NCBI GenBank assembly: GCA_945831585.1
Contig: CAMACY010000002.1
Coordinates: 1 to 64,000, forward strand
Direction of reading: 5' to 3'
Length of the DNA stretch: 64,000 nt
Source: an uncultured bacterium
GTDB taxonomy: Bacteria > Verrucomicrobiota > Verrucomicrobiia > Verrucomicrobiales > Akkermansiaceae
Below the pieces are notes generated by a model. It was not told where the DNA came from. It worked only from the letters and a program-made list of their open reading frames with translations, and did no database searches. A program made the translations under genes and the position numbers. Shown here piece after piece: positions 49,316 to 57,582 of the stretch (positions are counted from its first letter, which is position 1; each line of letters begins with the position of its first letter).

Positions 49316-49331
49316 GTGCTAAGTATAGCAC
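49316..49331. promoter_or_regulatory. palindromic operator-like site over the -10 of the GH109 promoter
   Basis: GTGCTAAGTATAGCAC is an inverted repeat (GTGCTA and TAGCAC arms, 4-base centre) that contains the -10 box (49322-49327). A repressor bound here would block RNA polymerase. A second imperfect inverted repeat (GTCGCAC, GTGCAAC arms) lies at 49289-49307 in the leader. Confidence 0.5.
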
Positions 49332-49349
49332 ATAGAGTATCCGCGTCAA
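49322..49349 (-). promoter_or_regulatory. promoter of the GH109 locus
   Basis: Minus-strand -35 TTGACG (49344-49349), 16-base spacer and -10 TATACT (49322-49327). It reads through the pseudogene stump into the intact GH109 gene. Confidence 0.8.
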
Positions 49350-49418
49350 GCGAAAAGACGGGGGGTGCCTTTTCGGTGCGTTGATTGTTGAGGCAATGCG
49401 GATGCGACTCTCTTTTTC

Positions 49419-49447
49419 TTGCATTGGCGTTGCTTCTCTGCTAGAGT
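49419..49447 (+). promoter_or_regulatory. promoter of DUF3472-type gene (leaderless)
   Basis: The -35 is TTGCAT (49419-49424), the spacer 17 bases and the -10 TAGAGT (49442-49447), then 6 bases to ATG 49454. Confidence 0.82.
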
Positions 49448-49453
49448 AGTTGC

Positions 49454-50455
49454 ATGAAAGGCTTGACCTACTTACTGTTGGGAGCCGCTCTGCTGGGCGC
49501 GGTGCCGCGGGTTTCGGCTGTGGCCGGGGGCGATGATTACTGGGCTCCGGAGCGCATGGCGGCGCGTGAGTGTCCGAGCGTGCATTTGAAATATCTTCCG
49601 AGCGTGGAGAGCGATGCTTGTTATCAGGAGATGACGGTGGAGGCGAGTGCGCCGGGCACCTACTTCGCCTGCAACAATTTTTCCTGCGGCTACATCGGGA
49701 TTCAGCAGTTGCCCTTGTGGTATCCCGACGGGCGCCCCGTGCGCGTGGCCATCTTTTCGGTGTGGGATGCCGCTTCCAGCGGCGATGACCCCCACGCTGC
49801 GCCCGAGAGCGAGCGCGCGCTGTTGGTGCAGCGCGGCGAGGGGGTGGAGACGGAGCGCTTCGGCGGCGAGGGCACGGGCGGTAAGTCCATGCGCCTGTTC
49901 GATTGGAAGGAGGGCGAGGCCGTGCGGACGCTGGTGATTGAGAAGGCCGACGGACCGGATTTCCGCCGCTTGGCGGGCTACCTGTTCAACCCCGAGACGC
50001 AGCGCTGGGAGCTGATGAGCTGCTGGCGCATTCAGGCGCTGCGCCGCGGGCTGGGCGATTGCTGCGGCTTCGTGGAGGATTTTGCCCGCAACGGTGAATC
50101 CCGCTTCCACGAGCGTCGCGCGACCTACGGCCCCGTGTGGCGGCACACGCCGCAGGGCTGGTCGCTCGCCACGGAGTTTGCGGCGTCTAAAAACCAGAAT
50201 CCCAACACGAACGTCAACTTCCGCTTCAATGCCAAACTGGGCTGGTTCTCGATGGCGACCGGCGGCGCGATTGCCGAGGAGCCGGCCTTCCGTGTGGGCA
50301 TGCGCCGTGAGTTGCCTGTCATGCACAAGGTGTTGCCCCCCGGGGAGGACGTGACGGCGCTCATCGAGGCTCCGCTCATGCCCCTGTTGCAGCAGCCGCG
50401 CTTCCGCGACCCGCGCCGCGAGCAGATGCTGCCCAAGCCGCCCGCTGCGTCCTGA
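49454..50455 (+). CDS. Secreted DUF3472-type protein
   Basis: The 333-residue product has a signal peptide (MKGLTYLLLGAALLGAVPRV). Its beta-sandwich-like core has CNNFSCGYIGIQQLPLWYPD and VRVAIFSVWDAA, matching the DUF3472 pattern (GY.GIQ followed by a FSVWD strand). Later segments CWRIQALRRGLGDCCGFVED and FNAKLGWFSMATGG fit the same domain. Such proteins are found with carbohydrate-active enzymes, but the activity is not established. It is divergent from the GH109 promoter and monocistronic with a strong terminator. Confidence 0.75.
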   Translation: MKGLTYLLLGAALLGAVPRVSAVAGGDDYWAPERMAARECPSVHLKYLPSVESDACYQEMTVEASAPGTYFACNNFSCGYIGIQQLPLWYPDGRPVRVAIFSVWDAASSGDDPHAAPESERALLVQRGEGVETERFGGEGTGGKSMRLFDWKEGEAVRTLVIEKADGPDFRRLAGYLFNPETQRWELMSCWRIQALRRGLGDCCGFVEDFARNGESRFHERRATYGPVWRHTPQGWSLATEFAASKNQNPNTNVNFRFNAKLGWFSMATGGAIAEEPAFRVGMRRELPVMHKVLPPGEDVTALIEAPLMPLLQQPRFRDPRREQMLPKPPAAS

Positions 50456-50481
50456 GCCTGCGGGCGCACGCCCGGTGCGCT

Positions 50482-50514
50482 AAAAACGCCGTTCCTTTGC
50501 GGAACGGCGTTTTT
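50482..50514. terminator. bidirectional terminator
   Basis: A perfect 14-bp stem (50482-50495 with 50501-50514) begins with AAAAA and ends with TTTTT. It can serve the DUF3472-type gene on the plus strand and the RHH gene on the minus strand. Confidence 0.88.
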
Positions 50515-50565
50515 CAGTCGTTGAAACTTGTCGTATCGAATCCTTCGGGGAATCTTTCTCCGTCC

Positions 50566-50811
50566 TCAGGGCTTCGGCGCATTCTTGCGGGGGCGCCCGC
50601 CCTTGCTCTCGGGACGGGGGAAGAGCTCCTTGTCCTCCAAGAGAGCCTCCGGAGGAATGTTGAAACCATTATTCTCCTCCATTTGGCGGCGGAGCAGACG
50701 GATGGCGGCCAGCAGCATGGTGCTGCGGCTCCGTTTCAGCGTTTGGGCTGTCTCGTCAACCAGTTGGAGCAGCTCAGGAGGGCAACGGAACGTGATAACC
50801 TTTGTTTCCAT
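50566..50811 (-). CDS. Ribbon-helix-helix-type DNA-binding protein
   Basis: The 81-residue product METKVITFRCPPELLQLVDE, then TLKRSRSTMLLAAIRLLRRQ, shows the strand-helix-helix pattern and the basic second helix start of RHH (CopG/Arc-like) regulators. The C terminus ends in a Gly-Arg-Pro-rich KGGRPRKN, an AT-hook-like tail that could add minor-groove contacts. ATG 50811 is set by a promoter ending 7 bases upstream. It has no toxin neighbour and probably acts as a stand-alone regulator. Confidence 0.75.
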   Translation of the reverse strand: METKVITFRCPPELLQLVDETAQTLKRSRSTMLLAAIRLLRRQMEENNGFNIPPEALLEDKELFPRPESKGGRPRKNAPKP

Positions 50812-50818
50812 GGGTGTG

Positions 50819-50847
50819 ATTCTACAGTGTTTGGGATGCTTTGGCAA
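50819..50847 (-). promoter_or_regulatory. promoter of RHH gene (leaderless)
   Basis: Minus-strand -35 TTGCCA (50842-50847), 17-base spacer and -10 TAGAAT (50819-50824), then 7 bases to ATG 50811. Confidence 0.83.
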
Positions 50848-51070
50848 TCGAAAAATCAAGATAACAGGTTTAGAAGACTGAAATCTTTTGATAATAAGTT
50901 GCTTTTAATATGTCGTTCGGTTGTTTCTGTGTGTTGTCAGCAGCATGCGGGCGAGTTGCGACTGAGCTCGGGGCAAGGCTGCATGACAAAGTGTATACTG
51001 CCGGCGCTGCCGGATGAGCAAGCATTTCGGCGTCTCCGTCATTCCTGCCCGCCCCCGGGAAGAAAGGTGT

Positions 51071-52699
51071 TTAGTCGTTCTCGGCGGCAAAGACCGGGCG
51101 CCCGGTGACCCACAGGAAGAGCAGGCCGATGCCCACGGCGAGCCCGCCGTAGAGCAGGAAGGTGCTTGTGGCCGCCGGGTGGCTCACCAGCGAGGTGAGG
51201 TAGATGACGAGGCAGTTGCCCAGCGTGCTGGTGAGAAACCAAAAGCCCGAGACGAGGCTCTTCATGTCCTTGCCCGCGGCCGTGTAGGCGTATTCCAAGC
51301 CCGTGGTGCTCACGAGAATCTCCGAGCAGGTGAGTATGAAGTAAGGCAGCATCTGCCACAGGATGGAGAGCTGCTCACCGGCATCGAGCCGCATCTGCAA
51401 CCAAGCGACCGCGCCGTAGGAGAGCCCCGCCAGCACAATGCCCGAGCCCATGCGCCGCAGGGGGCGGCTCCACCGGCCCATGCGGGGGTAGAGCAGCAGG
51501 GTGACGGCGGGCACCAGCAGCATGACCAGCAGGGGATTGAAGCTCTGCATCTCCTCGGCGCCGAAGCGCAGCCCCGTGGTGCCGAGCACGAGGGGGCGCA
51601 TCTGCTCCCCCTGAATCACCCAGCTGCTCATCGTCTGGTCGTAGAGGCTCCAGAAGGGGATAATCATGGCAAAGACGGTGAGCACGCGCAGGAGATTGCG
51701 CGCCCCTCGCCGCTGCTCGGGGGAGAAGCGCGCCGCGCAGGCAGCGCTCCCCGCGAACAGACGCGTGCCCAGAAGCCCCGCCAGTCCGCCGGCGCGCAGG
51801 GTGGCGGCCAGCCGCAGCCCGGCGGCGGTGAGTGCTGCCAGACAAAGCAGGAGGCTCACCAGCCCGCAAAGCGAGGCCGCGACAGCACTCGCCCCGAGGA
51901 GCGCGGCCAGCTGCTCGGCGCCCTGTTGGCTGCAACGCAGCGCGCCCACTACCAGGGGAGCGATGACGATAAAGGCCGCGATGCGCAGGGCGGTGGCATC
52001 CGTGCGCTCGAGTGCCGGGGCGCCGAAGCGCTCGCGAGCGGCGCGCGTGCCGCGCAACAGGCGGCAGCCGAGGACGCGGGCAAAGTCCGGCTGTGCGGGG
52101 TCGCGGTGGCGGTAGTGGCGGCGCCCGCACCAAAAGACCAGCGTGGCCAGCGCCATGAAGAGCCCCGGGATGCCGAAGGCCCAGCTGTAGCCCCAGCTCT
52201 GCCGCACCCAGGGAATGACGAGGAAGGAGAAGAAGCTGCCGAGGTTGATGGCCCAGTAAAAGGCGGCGTACACGCGCGTCATGGTGCGGCTGTCGCCCTC
52301 CTGCGCCACCTGGTCACCGACAAAGGCCGAGACGCAGGGCTTGATGCCGCCCGCGCCCAGCGCGATGATGAACAGACCGATGAAGAGGATGCTCTTGCGC
52401 GTTTCCAAATCGCTTGCCCAGTCGGCGGTGGCCAGCACGCCATGGCCGAGGCAGTAGAAGAGCGAAATGTAGAGGATGGTCTTGTAGCGCCCCAGGAAAC
52501 GATCCGCAATCCACGCTCCCAGCAAGGGCAGGATGTAAATGCCGGCGTTGAAGAGGTGCGCCACCGCCACGGCCTCGCTCTCGCTCATGAGCAGGAGGTT
52601 GGTCATGTAGAGCGTCAGGATGCTGCGCATGCCGTAAAAGCTGAAGCGCTCGCAGGCTTCGTTGCCGACAATGTATTTGGTTTGGGGGGGCAGGGACAT
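51071..52699 (-). CDS. POT-family proton-coupled peptide transporter
   Basis: POT transporters import di- and tripeptides with protons. The 542-residue protein has 12-14 hydrophobic segments. The N-terminal ERFSFYGMRSILTLYM carries the ExxERxxYY-like motif in reduced form (ERFSFYG). The PTR2 signature region GAGGIKPCVSAFVGDQV and AFYWAINLGSFFSFLVIPW are present. A hydrophobic insert of two helices in the middle is usual for bacterial POT. MSLPPQTKY at 52699 was taken as the start, since sequence upstream is a terminator. Substrate is by family. Confidence 0.88.
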   Translation of the reverse strand: MSLPPQTKYIVGNEACERFSFYGMRSILTLYMTNLLLMSESEAVAVAHLFNAGIYILPLLGAWIADRFLGRYKTILYISLFYCLGHGVLATADWASDLETRKSILFIGLFIIALGAGGIKPCVSAFVGDQVAQEGDSRTMTRVYAAFYWAINLGSFFSFLVIPWVRQSWGYSWAFGIPGLFMALATLVFWCGRRHYRHRDPAQPDFARVLGCRLLRGTRAARERFGAPALERTDATALRIAAFIVIAPLVVGALRCSQQGAEQLAALLGASAVAASLCGLVSLLLCLAALTAAGLRLAATLRAGGLAGLLGTRLFAGSAACAARFSPEQRRGARNLLRVLTVFAMIIPFWSLYDQTMSSWVIQGEQMRPLVLGTTGLRFGAEEMQSFNPLLVMLLVPAVTLLLYPRMGRWSRPLRRMGSGIVLAGLSYGAVAWLQMRLDAGEQLSILWQMLPYFILTCSEILVSTTGLEYAYTAAGKDMKSLVSGFWFLTSTLGNCLVIYLTSLVSHPAATSTFLLYGGLAVGIGLLFLWVTGRPVFAAEND

Positions 52700-52720
52700 G
52701 GCGGGGAGGGGGAACAAAAA

Positions 52721-52742
52721 GGGCGCCGGGGAACCGGCGCCC
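52721..52742 (-). terminator. terminator of PpiD-like gene
   Basis: A perfect 9-bp G+C-only stem (52721-52729 with 52734-52742) is followed by TTTTT on the minus strand. It lies 16 bases after the PpiD-like stop and only 22 bases before the POT start, so it could also act as an attenuator for that gene. Confidence 0.75.
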
Positions 52743-52757
52743 GTGGAAGTGGGAAAA

Positions 52758-54512
52758 TCAGCGGTTGAGCTTGATGTGCTCCGAAAGCTGCACCTTGTAG
52801 CGCAGGTAGGCATCGTGCAGCCACTGGTGCAGGGTCATCTCCGCCAGTTGTGCGTTCTGCATGGGGATGAGGTTAAAGACCTTGGCGGCGTTGTACTCGG
52901 CCGAATCGACCACGCTGCGCCCCGTCACGGCGGTGATGCGGGCTCCCGTTTCCCGCAGGACGAGGGGCGCCAGCTTGCCGCTCGGCACGCTCAGCAGCGC
53001 CTGCGGGTCGCAGCCCTCGGGCAGCTCGGATGCATCGCCGAGCCCGGCGGGACCGAAGTCCGCCACCGTGGCGCCGGCCGCCGTTGCGAGATTCATGGCC
53101 GCCTCCACGCCGCCCTCGGGCAGGGCAGCCTCCATCTTGGCGAAGAGCTCCTGCGCGGCCAGCTCCAGCGCGCGACCCGCGCGCTCGCGGTTCAAGTCGG
53201 CCAGGGCGGCTTCGCGCGCCTCCTCAAAGGGCAGCACGGTGGGTGCCTCGATGGCCTCGACCCGCAGGAACACCAGCTTGCCGTCCTTGGTGGGGAAGTA
53301 GCCGCGCACCTGCGTGATGCTCGCCGTCTCATCGGTTGTGCCCGCCTGTTCTGCGGCCTGATAAGCCTCGACACTCGGGGCGCTCTCCACCTCGTTAAAG
53401 GCGATATCGCCCAGCGTGGTGGTCTGCCCGTTGTGCTCCACCGGTGTTTGCAGCGCCTCGGGGGCGGCGGCGCGGGTGCTGAGCGGCAGGGTGATGTGCG
53501 ATGTGTTCTCGGACGTCAGGTAGGTGAAGGGTTCATTCTCCGGATTCTCGGCAGCAGCGGCCAGCAGGCGGTCAAAGCCCTTGCCGTTGGCCTGCGAGAG
53601 ATCCTGCATGATATTGTCGGCCGTGCTCATGAGCGACTCGATGTTCGAGCCCTCACCCGGGCAGAGGGTGTAGACGGAGACGATGCGGCGCTCGGCCGTG
53701 CGGTAGTTGTCCTTGTGCTCCTCCCACCAGGCGCGCAGCTCCTCCTCCGTGGGGGCGGCGGGGGCGGGAGCCGCCTCGGCGGGCAGCCAAGCCGTCTTGC
53801 CGCTGAGGCGCTGCGTGAGCATATCCACCAAGTCCGAGATGCTCTGCGTCTGGAAATGCAGCCCGTCGGTCAGCAACTGCTCCAGCGCTTCCGTCACCAT
53901 CATGTCGGCAATCACGCTGCGGAATGCAGCCTCCTGCGCGTTGTTGCTCACGCCGTTCACATAGCCCGTCAGGCGGCGATAGAGAGCCTGGTCAAAGCTG
54001 CCGTCGGGCGCGATGAAGGCGGGCATGCGGCGCAGGTAGAGGTCAATTTGCTCCTTGGTGGGTGCCATGCCCAGCGCGGCGGACTCCTCGTGCAGAACGG
54101 CGCGGTTGACCGCGGTGTTGACGGCGGCATCATCGGCGTAGCCGTAGCTCCACACATTGAGCATGTGGCTCAGCAGACCGAGGAAGTGCCGCGTCTCGGG
54201 GTGTGAGGCAATCCAGGCATCCATGGCGGCGGCCTCATCCTCGCTGAGGGCATCGTCCTCGTTCTTGTCGAACTGCGTGCGCAGCCGCCCCGTGGTGGCG
54301 GAGTAGAGCGAGTGCAGGTACTGCTGCCCGTTTTCGCCCAGCGCCGTGGCCTCGGGGTAGGAATAGGCGGTGCCGTTGACCTGAATGTAGAAATCGCGTG
54401 AGAAGTAGCTGCCCTTGCCGCTGTAGTCCATCATGACCAAGCCCAGCCCGACGGCGGCGATGACGATGAGAACCAGCAGAGAGTTGCGGCGGATGAATTC
54501 GAGAACGTTCAT
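52758..54512 (-). CDS. PpiD-like periplasmic foldase with EF-hand loop
   Basis: The 584-residue product has an N-terminal membrane anchor (NSLLVLIVIAAVGLGLVMM) and a large periplasmic part. It resembles SurA/PpiD: an N-terminal chaperone region, a Pro/Ala linker near 265-280, then parvulin-like regions (EEELRAWWEEHKDNYR, LVFLRVEAIEAPTVLPFEEA). The peptidyl-prolyl isomerase core looks poorly conserved. Residues 82-93 (DKNEDDALSEDE) match a canonical EF-hand calcium loop, unusual for this family. It has its own promoter and terminator. Confidence 0.72.
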   Translation of the reverse strand: MNVLEFIRRNSLLVLIVIAAVGLGLVMMDYSGKGSYFSRDFYIQVNGTAYSYPEATALGENGQQYLHSLYSATTGRLRTQFDKNEDDALSEDEAAAMDAWIASHPETRHFLGLLSHMLNVWSYGYADDAAVNTAVNRAVLHEESAALGMAPTKEQIDLYLRRMPAFIAPDGSFDQALYRRLTGYVNGVSNNAQEAAFRSVIADMMVTEALEQLLTDGLHFQTQSISDLVDMLTQRLSGKTAWLPAEAAPAPAAPTEEELRAWWEEHKDNYRTAERRIVSVYTLCPGEGSNIESLMSTADNIMQDLSQANGKGFDRLLAAAAENPENEPFTYLTSENTSHITLPLSTRAAAPEALQTPVEHNGQTTTLGDIAFNEVESAPSVEAYQAAEQAGTTDETASITQVRGYFPTKDGKLVFLRVEAIEAPTVLPFEEAREAALADLNRERAGRALELAAQELFAKMEAALPEGGVEAAMNLATAAGATVADFGPAGLGDASELPEGCDPQALLSVPSGKLAPLVLRETGARITAVTGRSVVDSAEYNAAKVFNLIPMQNAQLAEMTLHQWLHDAYLRYKVQLSEHIKLNR

Positions 54513-54564
54513 AGTGTGCGTGCAGAAGTGCCGCCGCAGCCCGGCGCCGCAGCGTTATGCGCCC

Positions 54565-54592
54565 ATTGTAGTGGATTTGCGCCCGCTTGCAA
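54565..54592 (-). promoter_or_regulatory. promoter of PpiD-like gene
   Basis: Minus-strand -35 TTGCAA (54587-54592), 16-base spacer and -10 TACAAT (54565-54570). The leader is about 45 nt. Confidence 0.75.
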
Positions 54593-54599
54593 GCATGAA

Positions 54600-54629
54600 A
54601 AACAGCCCGCGTGTCATGGCGGGCTGTTT
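54600..54629 (-). terminator. terminator of pdxH-pepP
   Basis: An 11-bp stem (54600-54610 with 54619-54629) with an 8-base loop is followed by TT-rich sequence on the minus strand, 35 bases after the aminopeptidase stop. Confidence 0.72.
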
Positions 54630-54663
54630 CCCATTCGTCGGTGCAGGGGAGGGAGGAGGAGGC

Positions 54664-55968
54664 TCAGGCGCGAGCCGCCATGGCGGCCTCGATGTCGGCT
54701 GCCTCGAGGGGGGCGTTGGGGATGAGATCCTCCACCCCGTCCTCGAGGATGAGCACATCGGTCTCGATGCGCACGCCGATGCCTTCCTCGGCGATGTAGA
54801 TGCCCGGCTCGATGGTCCACACCTGGCCCGGCGCAAAGGTCGGGTCGGCGGGGCCGACATCATGCACATCGAGCCCCAGCGGGTGCGAGGTGCCGTGCAT
54901 GTAGTAGCGGCGCACGCAGAGGGGATTCTGCGCCTCGGCATCCACCTGCTCCTGCGTCAGCAGCCCCAGCTGCACCAGCTGCCCCGCCATAAAGACGCGG
55001 ATGAGCCGCTCGTACTCACTCTTGAGCAGCCCCGGGCGCATGATGGACGCCGCATAGCGGTGCACGGCGAGCACGGCGTTGTAGACCTCCTTTTGGCGGG
55101 GCGTGAAGCGCCCGTCGGCGGGGATGGTGCGGGTCATGTCGCCCGCGTAGCCGCCGTATTCGGCGCCGATGTCGCAGAGGATGAGCGAGCCGGGCGCGAC
55201 CTCCTTGTGGTTGCTGATGTAGTGCAGCACACAGGTATCCGCCCCGCTGGCGATGATGGGCAGGAAGGAGAATTTGCGGGCGCGGCGCTTGAGGTAGTTG
55301 GCACTCAGCCCGGCCTCGATTTCCCACTCGCCCATGCCGGGGCGGATGTGCGGCAGCAGCTCGGTGAAGCCCGCGCCGGTGATGCGGCAGGCTTCGCGCA
55401 GCTGGGCAATCTCCTCGGGCTGCTTGACCAGGCGCATCTCCGCGAGGATGGGGTAGAGGCTGTGCAGGGTGACATCGGGGTAGGAAGCCTTGAGCGCCGC
55501 ATTCAGGCGCTCATTGCGCGTTTGTACATAGGTGTAGCGGCGCGGGTGGTTGTCCGTCTCCACCCACAGCTCGTGGGCGGCGGGCACCAGCTCGGCCAGC
55601 AAGGCGTTGTAGCCATCGTTCCAGCGCACATCTGCAATGCCCGAGAGCTGCGTGGCCGTTGCTTGGCTGAGGCGCGCGCCCTCCCAGATGACAATGCGCT
55701 CGTTCGTCTCGCGCAGCAGCAGGATGTCCTCGTGAGCGCCGTTCTCGCCCACGCGCATGAGCAGCGTGGTCTCCTCCTGGTCAATACCGGTCAGGTAGAA
55801 GAGGTTGGCGTTCTGGTGGTGCGGCAGGGTGCCGTCGGCGTTGGTGGGGTAAATGTCGTTGGCGTGGATGATGACGAGGCTGCCCGCCGGCAGGTGGGAG
55901 GCCAGAACATCGCGCCGCCCCTCGTAGAACGCGGCGGGAATGGGTTGATAGCGCAGGGTGTGAATCAT
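54664..55968 (-). CDS. pepP: Xaa-Pro aminopeptidase (M24B)
   Basis: Aminopeptidase P removes N-terminal residues before proline. The 434-residue product has the N-terminal creatinase-like domain and the pita-bread domain with all five metal ligands: two Asp in CDIGAEYGGYAGDMTRTIP, His in YYMHGTSHPLGLDVHDVG, and Glu in TIEPGIYI and the final RIETDVLI. MIHTLRYQPIPAAF at 55968 is the natural family start. It lies 25 bases after pdxH and shares its promoter. It may process imported proline peptides from the nearby transporter. Confidence 0.93.
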   Translation of the reverse strand: MIHTLRYQPIPAAFYEGRRDVLASHLPAGSLVIIHANDIYPTNADGTLPHHQNANLFYLTGIDQEETTLLMRVGENGAHEDILLLRETNERIVIWEGARLSQATATQLSGIADVRWNDGYNALLAELVPAAHELWVETDNHPRRYTYVQTRNERLNAALKASYPDVTLHSLYPILAEMRLVKQPEEIAQLREACRITGAGFTELLPHIRPGMGEWEIEAGLSANYLKRRARKFSFLPIIASGADTCVLHYISNHKEVAPGSLILCDIGAEYGGYAGDMTRTIPADGRFTPRQKEVYNAVLAVHRYAASIMRPGLLKSEYERLIRVFMAGQLVQLGLLTQEQVDAEAQNPLCVRRYYMHGTSHPLGLDVHDVGPADPTFAPGQVWTIEPGIYIAEEGIGVRIETDVLILEDGVEDLIPNAPLEAADIEAAMAARA

Positions 55969-55993
55969 AGCGGTTTGGTGGTAAAAGGGGACA

Positions 55994-56632
55994 TCAGGGT
56001 TGCAGGCGTTCGAGGCTCCAGCTGCCGTCTGCCTGCAGGCTGTAGAGGAAGCGGTCGTGGACGCGCCCGGGGCCGCCCTGCCAGAACTCGGTGTGGTGGG
56101 GAACAATGCGGTAGCCGCCCCAGAAATCCGGCAGGGGTACCTGACCCTCCGCGAATTTGTGGCGCAGCTCCTGCAGCTTCATCATGAGAAGCTTGCGGGT
56201 GGAGATGACCTGACTCTGGTGCGAGACCCAGGCGCCCAGCTGGCTCTCGCGCGGGCGCGTGAGGAAATATTTGAGCGTCTCGGCGCGCGAGATTTTTTCG
56301 GCGCGCCCGTAGACGATGATCTGCCGCTCCAGCGTGACCCAGGGCAGCAGCATGCACACCTCGGGGTTCTCCTCGATTTCGCGCGCTTTGCGGCTGGTGT
56401 AGTTGGTGAAGAAGACATAGCCGCGCTCGTCGTAGTACTTGAGCAGCACGGTGCGCAGCGAGGGCGCGCCCTGCGGTGTCGCGGTGGCGATGCTCATGGC
56501 GTTGGGCTCGGGGATGCCCGCGCGCAGCGCCTGCTGAAACCAGCGGTCAAACTGTTCAGCGGGCGTGGCAGCCATGTCTGCGCGGTGCAGGGTATCCTTG
56601 AGGTATTCTTCGCGGAAAGCCGACAAATCCAT
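55994..56632 (-). CDS. pdxH: Pyridoxamine 5'-phosphate oxidase
   Basis: PdxH oxidises pyridoxine/pyridoxamine 5'-phosphate to PLP with FMN. The 212-residue product has RTVLLKYYDERGYVFFTNYTSRKA and the FMN-binding VTLERQIIVYGRAEKIS. The C-terminal segment with FWGGYRIVPHHTEFWQGG and RVHDRF is also present. ATG 56632 is set by the promoter ending 6 bases upstream. It is the first gene of the pdxH-pepP unit. Confidence 0.95.
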   Translation of the reverse strand: MDLSAFREEYLKDTLHRADMAATPAEQFDRWFQQALRAGIPEPNAMSIATATPQGAPSLRTVLLKYYDERGYVFFTNYTSRKAREIEENPEVCMLLPWVTLERQIIVYGRAEKISRAETLKYFLTRPRESQLGAWVSHQSQVISTRKLLMMKLQELRHKFAEGQVPLPDFWGGYRIVPHHTEFWQGGPGRVHDRFLYSLQADGSWSLERLQP

Positions 56633-56638
56633 ACCCGC

Positions 56639-56667
56639 ACTCTAGCACCCCCTCGCCCGCGCGGCAA
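56639..56667 (-). promoter_or_regulatory. promoter of pdxH-pepP (leaderless)
   Basis: Minus-strand -35 TTGCCG (56662-56667), 17-base spacer and -10 TAGAGT (56639-56644), then 6 bases to ATG 56632. Confidence 0.78.
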
Positions 56668-56703
56668 GCGCAAAGCGCGTGCGCAGCCACATTGGGGGCG
56701 CGT

Positions 56704-57525
56704 TTAGTTTCGGCGGGTTTGTAGCCGCAGCATCGCGCAGCAGGTGGGCCAATCGGTGTCGCTGCTCATGAGCTCCGTGAGCCAGGGCTCATTCGGCAGG
56801 CGGGCGGCGTTGTTGAAGGCGGCGGGCTGGGTGATGCGGGTGAAGAGCACGCGGCGCACGGCGCTCTTGGGCAGGCGACGGATGCCGTAGCCGGCGTTTT
56901 GACCGTCGCGCGCCATGTTGGCCGACCAGAAGCGGAACTGCTCCCCCTCGTCCTGCACGAGCACGACGAGGTGCCCGCGCTCCCCGGCGCCGATGGCGTC
57001 GTTCCACCACAGCTTGGCCACATCGCCGGGGCGGGCTTGAGCCCAGTCTGTAAAGCTGACGCCCGCGCCGAGGCGGGCGATGAGCAGGGCATAGCCGGGA
57101 CCGTTGGCGTTGGCATAGCCCCAAGCGCCCACCCCGTCGGGCACGAGCTGCGGCAGCAGCGCCTGCCAAGCCTCGGGGGAGATGAGGCGCTGCCCCCGGC
57201 TCTCCTCCCAGCGCAGCAGGGCGCTGAGCACGGCGGCGTAGACAGCGGCCGAGCAGAAGGAGGGGCGCGCCGTGCGGGCATCGAAGCGCGGGCGGCGGCG
57301 CACCTCGTCCCAGCGGAAAGCGTTTTTGAGCGCCTGCTTGGCGGTATCATCGGTGCTGTAGCCCCCGGCGCCGTGCCGCTGGAGCTCGACCATAGCCCCT
57401 TGCAGCGCGTGCGACCAGGGCAGGGGCGCGCGGGCGCTGCTGTGGCGGCGCACCTTGAGCTGCGGCGCGGCCGCTGCGGGCAGCAGGGCGAGGGCGAGCA
57501 GGAGCAGAAGCAGCGTGCGGAGCAT
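56704..57525 (-). CDS. Secreted NlpC/P60-like cysteine peptidase candidate
   Basis: The 273-residue product has a signal peptide (MLRTLLLLLLALALLPAAAA). Its papain-like layout has Cys in RPSFCSAAVYAAVL (about residue 92), His in ERGHLVVLV and Asn in RFWSANM. RPGDVAKLWW precedes the His strand, as the R.GD segment does in CHAP and NlpC/P60 wall amidases. The likely role is peptidoglycan peptide cleavage, by motif order only. It has its own promoter and no obvious terminator before pdxH. Confidence 0.65.
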   Translation of the reverse strand: MLRTLLLLLLALALLPAAAAPQLKVRRHSSARAPLPWSHALQGAMVELQRHGAGGYSTDDTAKQALKNAFRWDEVRRRPRFDARTARPSFCSAAVYAAVLSALLRWEESRGQRLISPEAWQALLPQLVPDGVGAWGYANANGPGYALLIARLGAGVSFTDWAQARPGDVAKLWWNDAIGAGERGHLVVLVQDEGEQFRFWSANMARDGQNAGYGIRRLPKSAVRRVLFTRITQPAAFNNAARLPNEPWLTELMSSDTDWPTCCAMLRLQTRRN

Positions 57526-57530
57526 GCCGC

Positions 57531-57559
57531 AGTGTAGCGCGGGGGAGCCGCCGGTGCAA
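57531..57559 (-). promoter_or_regulatory. promoter of NlpC/P60-like gene (leaderless)
   Basis: Minus-strand -35 TTGCAC (57554-57559), 17-base spacer and -10 TACACT (57531-57536), then 5 bases to ATG 57525. Confidence 0.8.
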
Positions 57560-57582
57560 GTAAGAAAAATATCAAATAGGGC

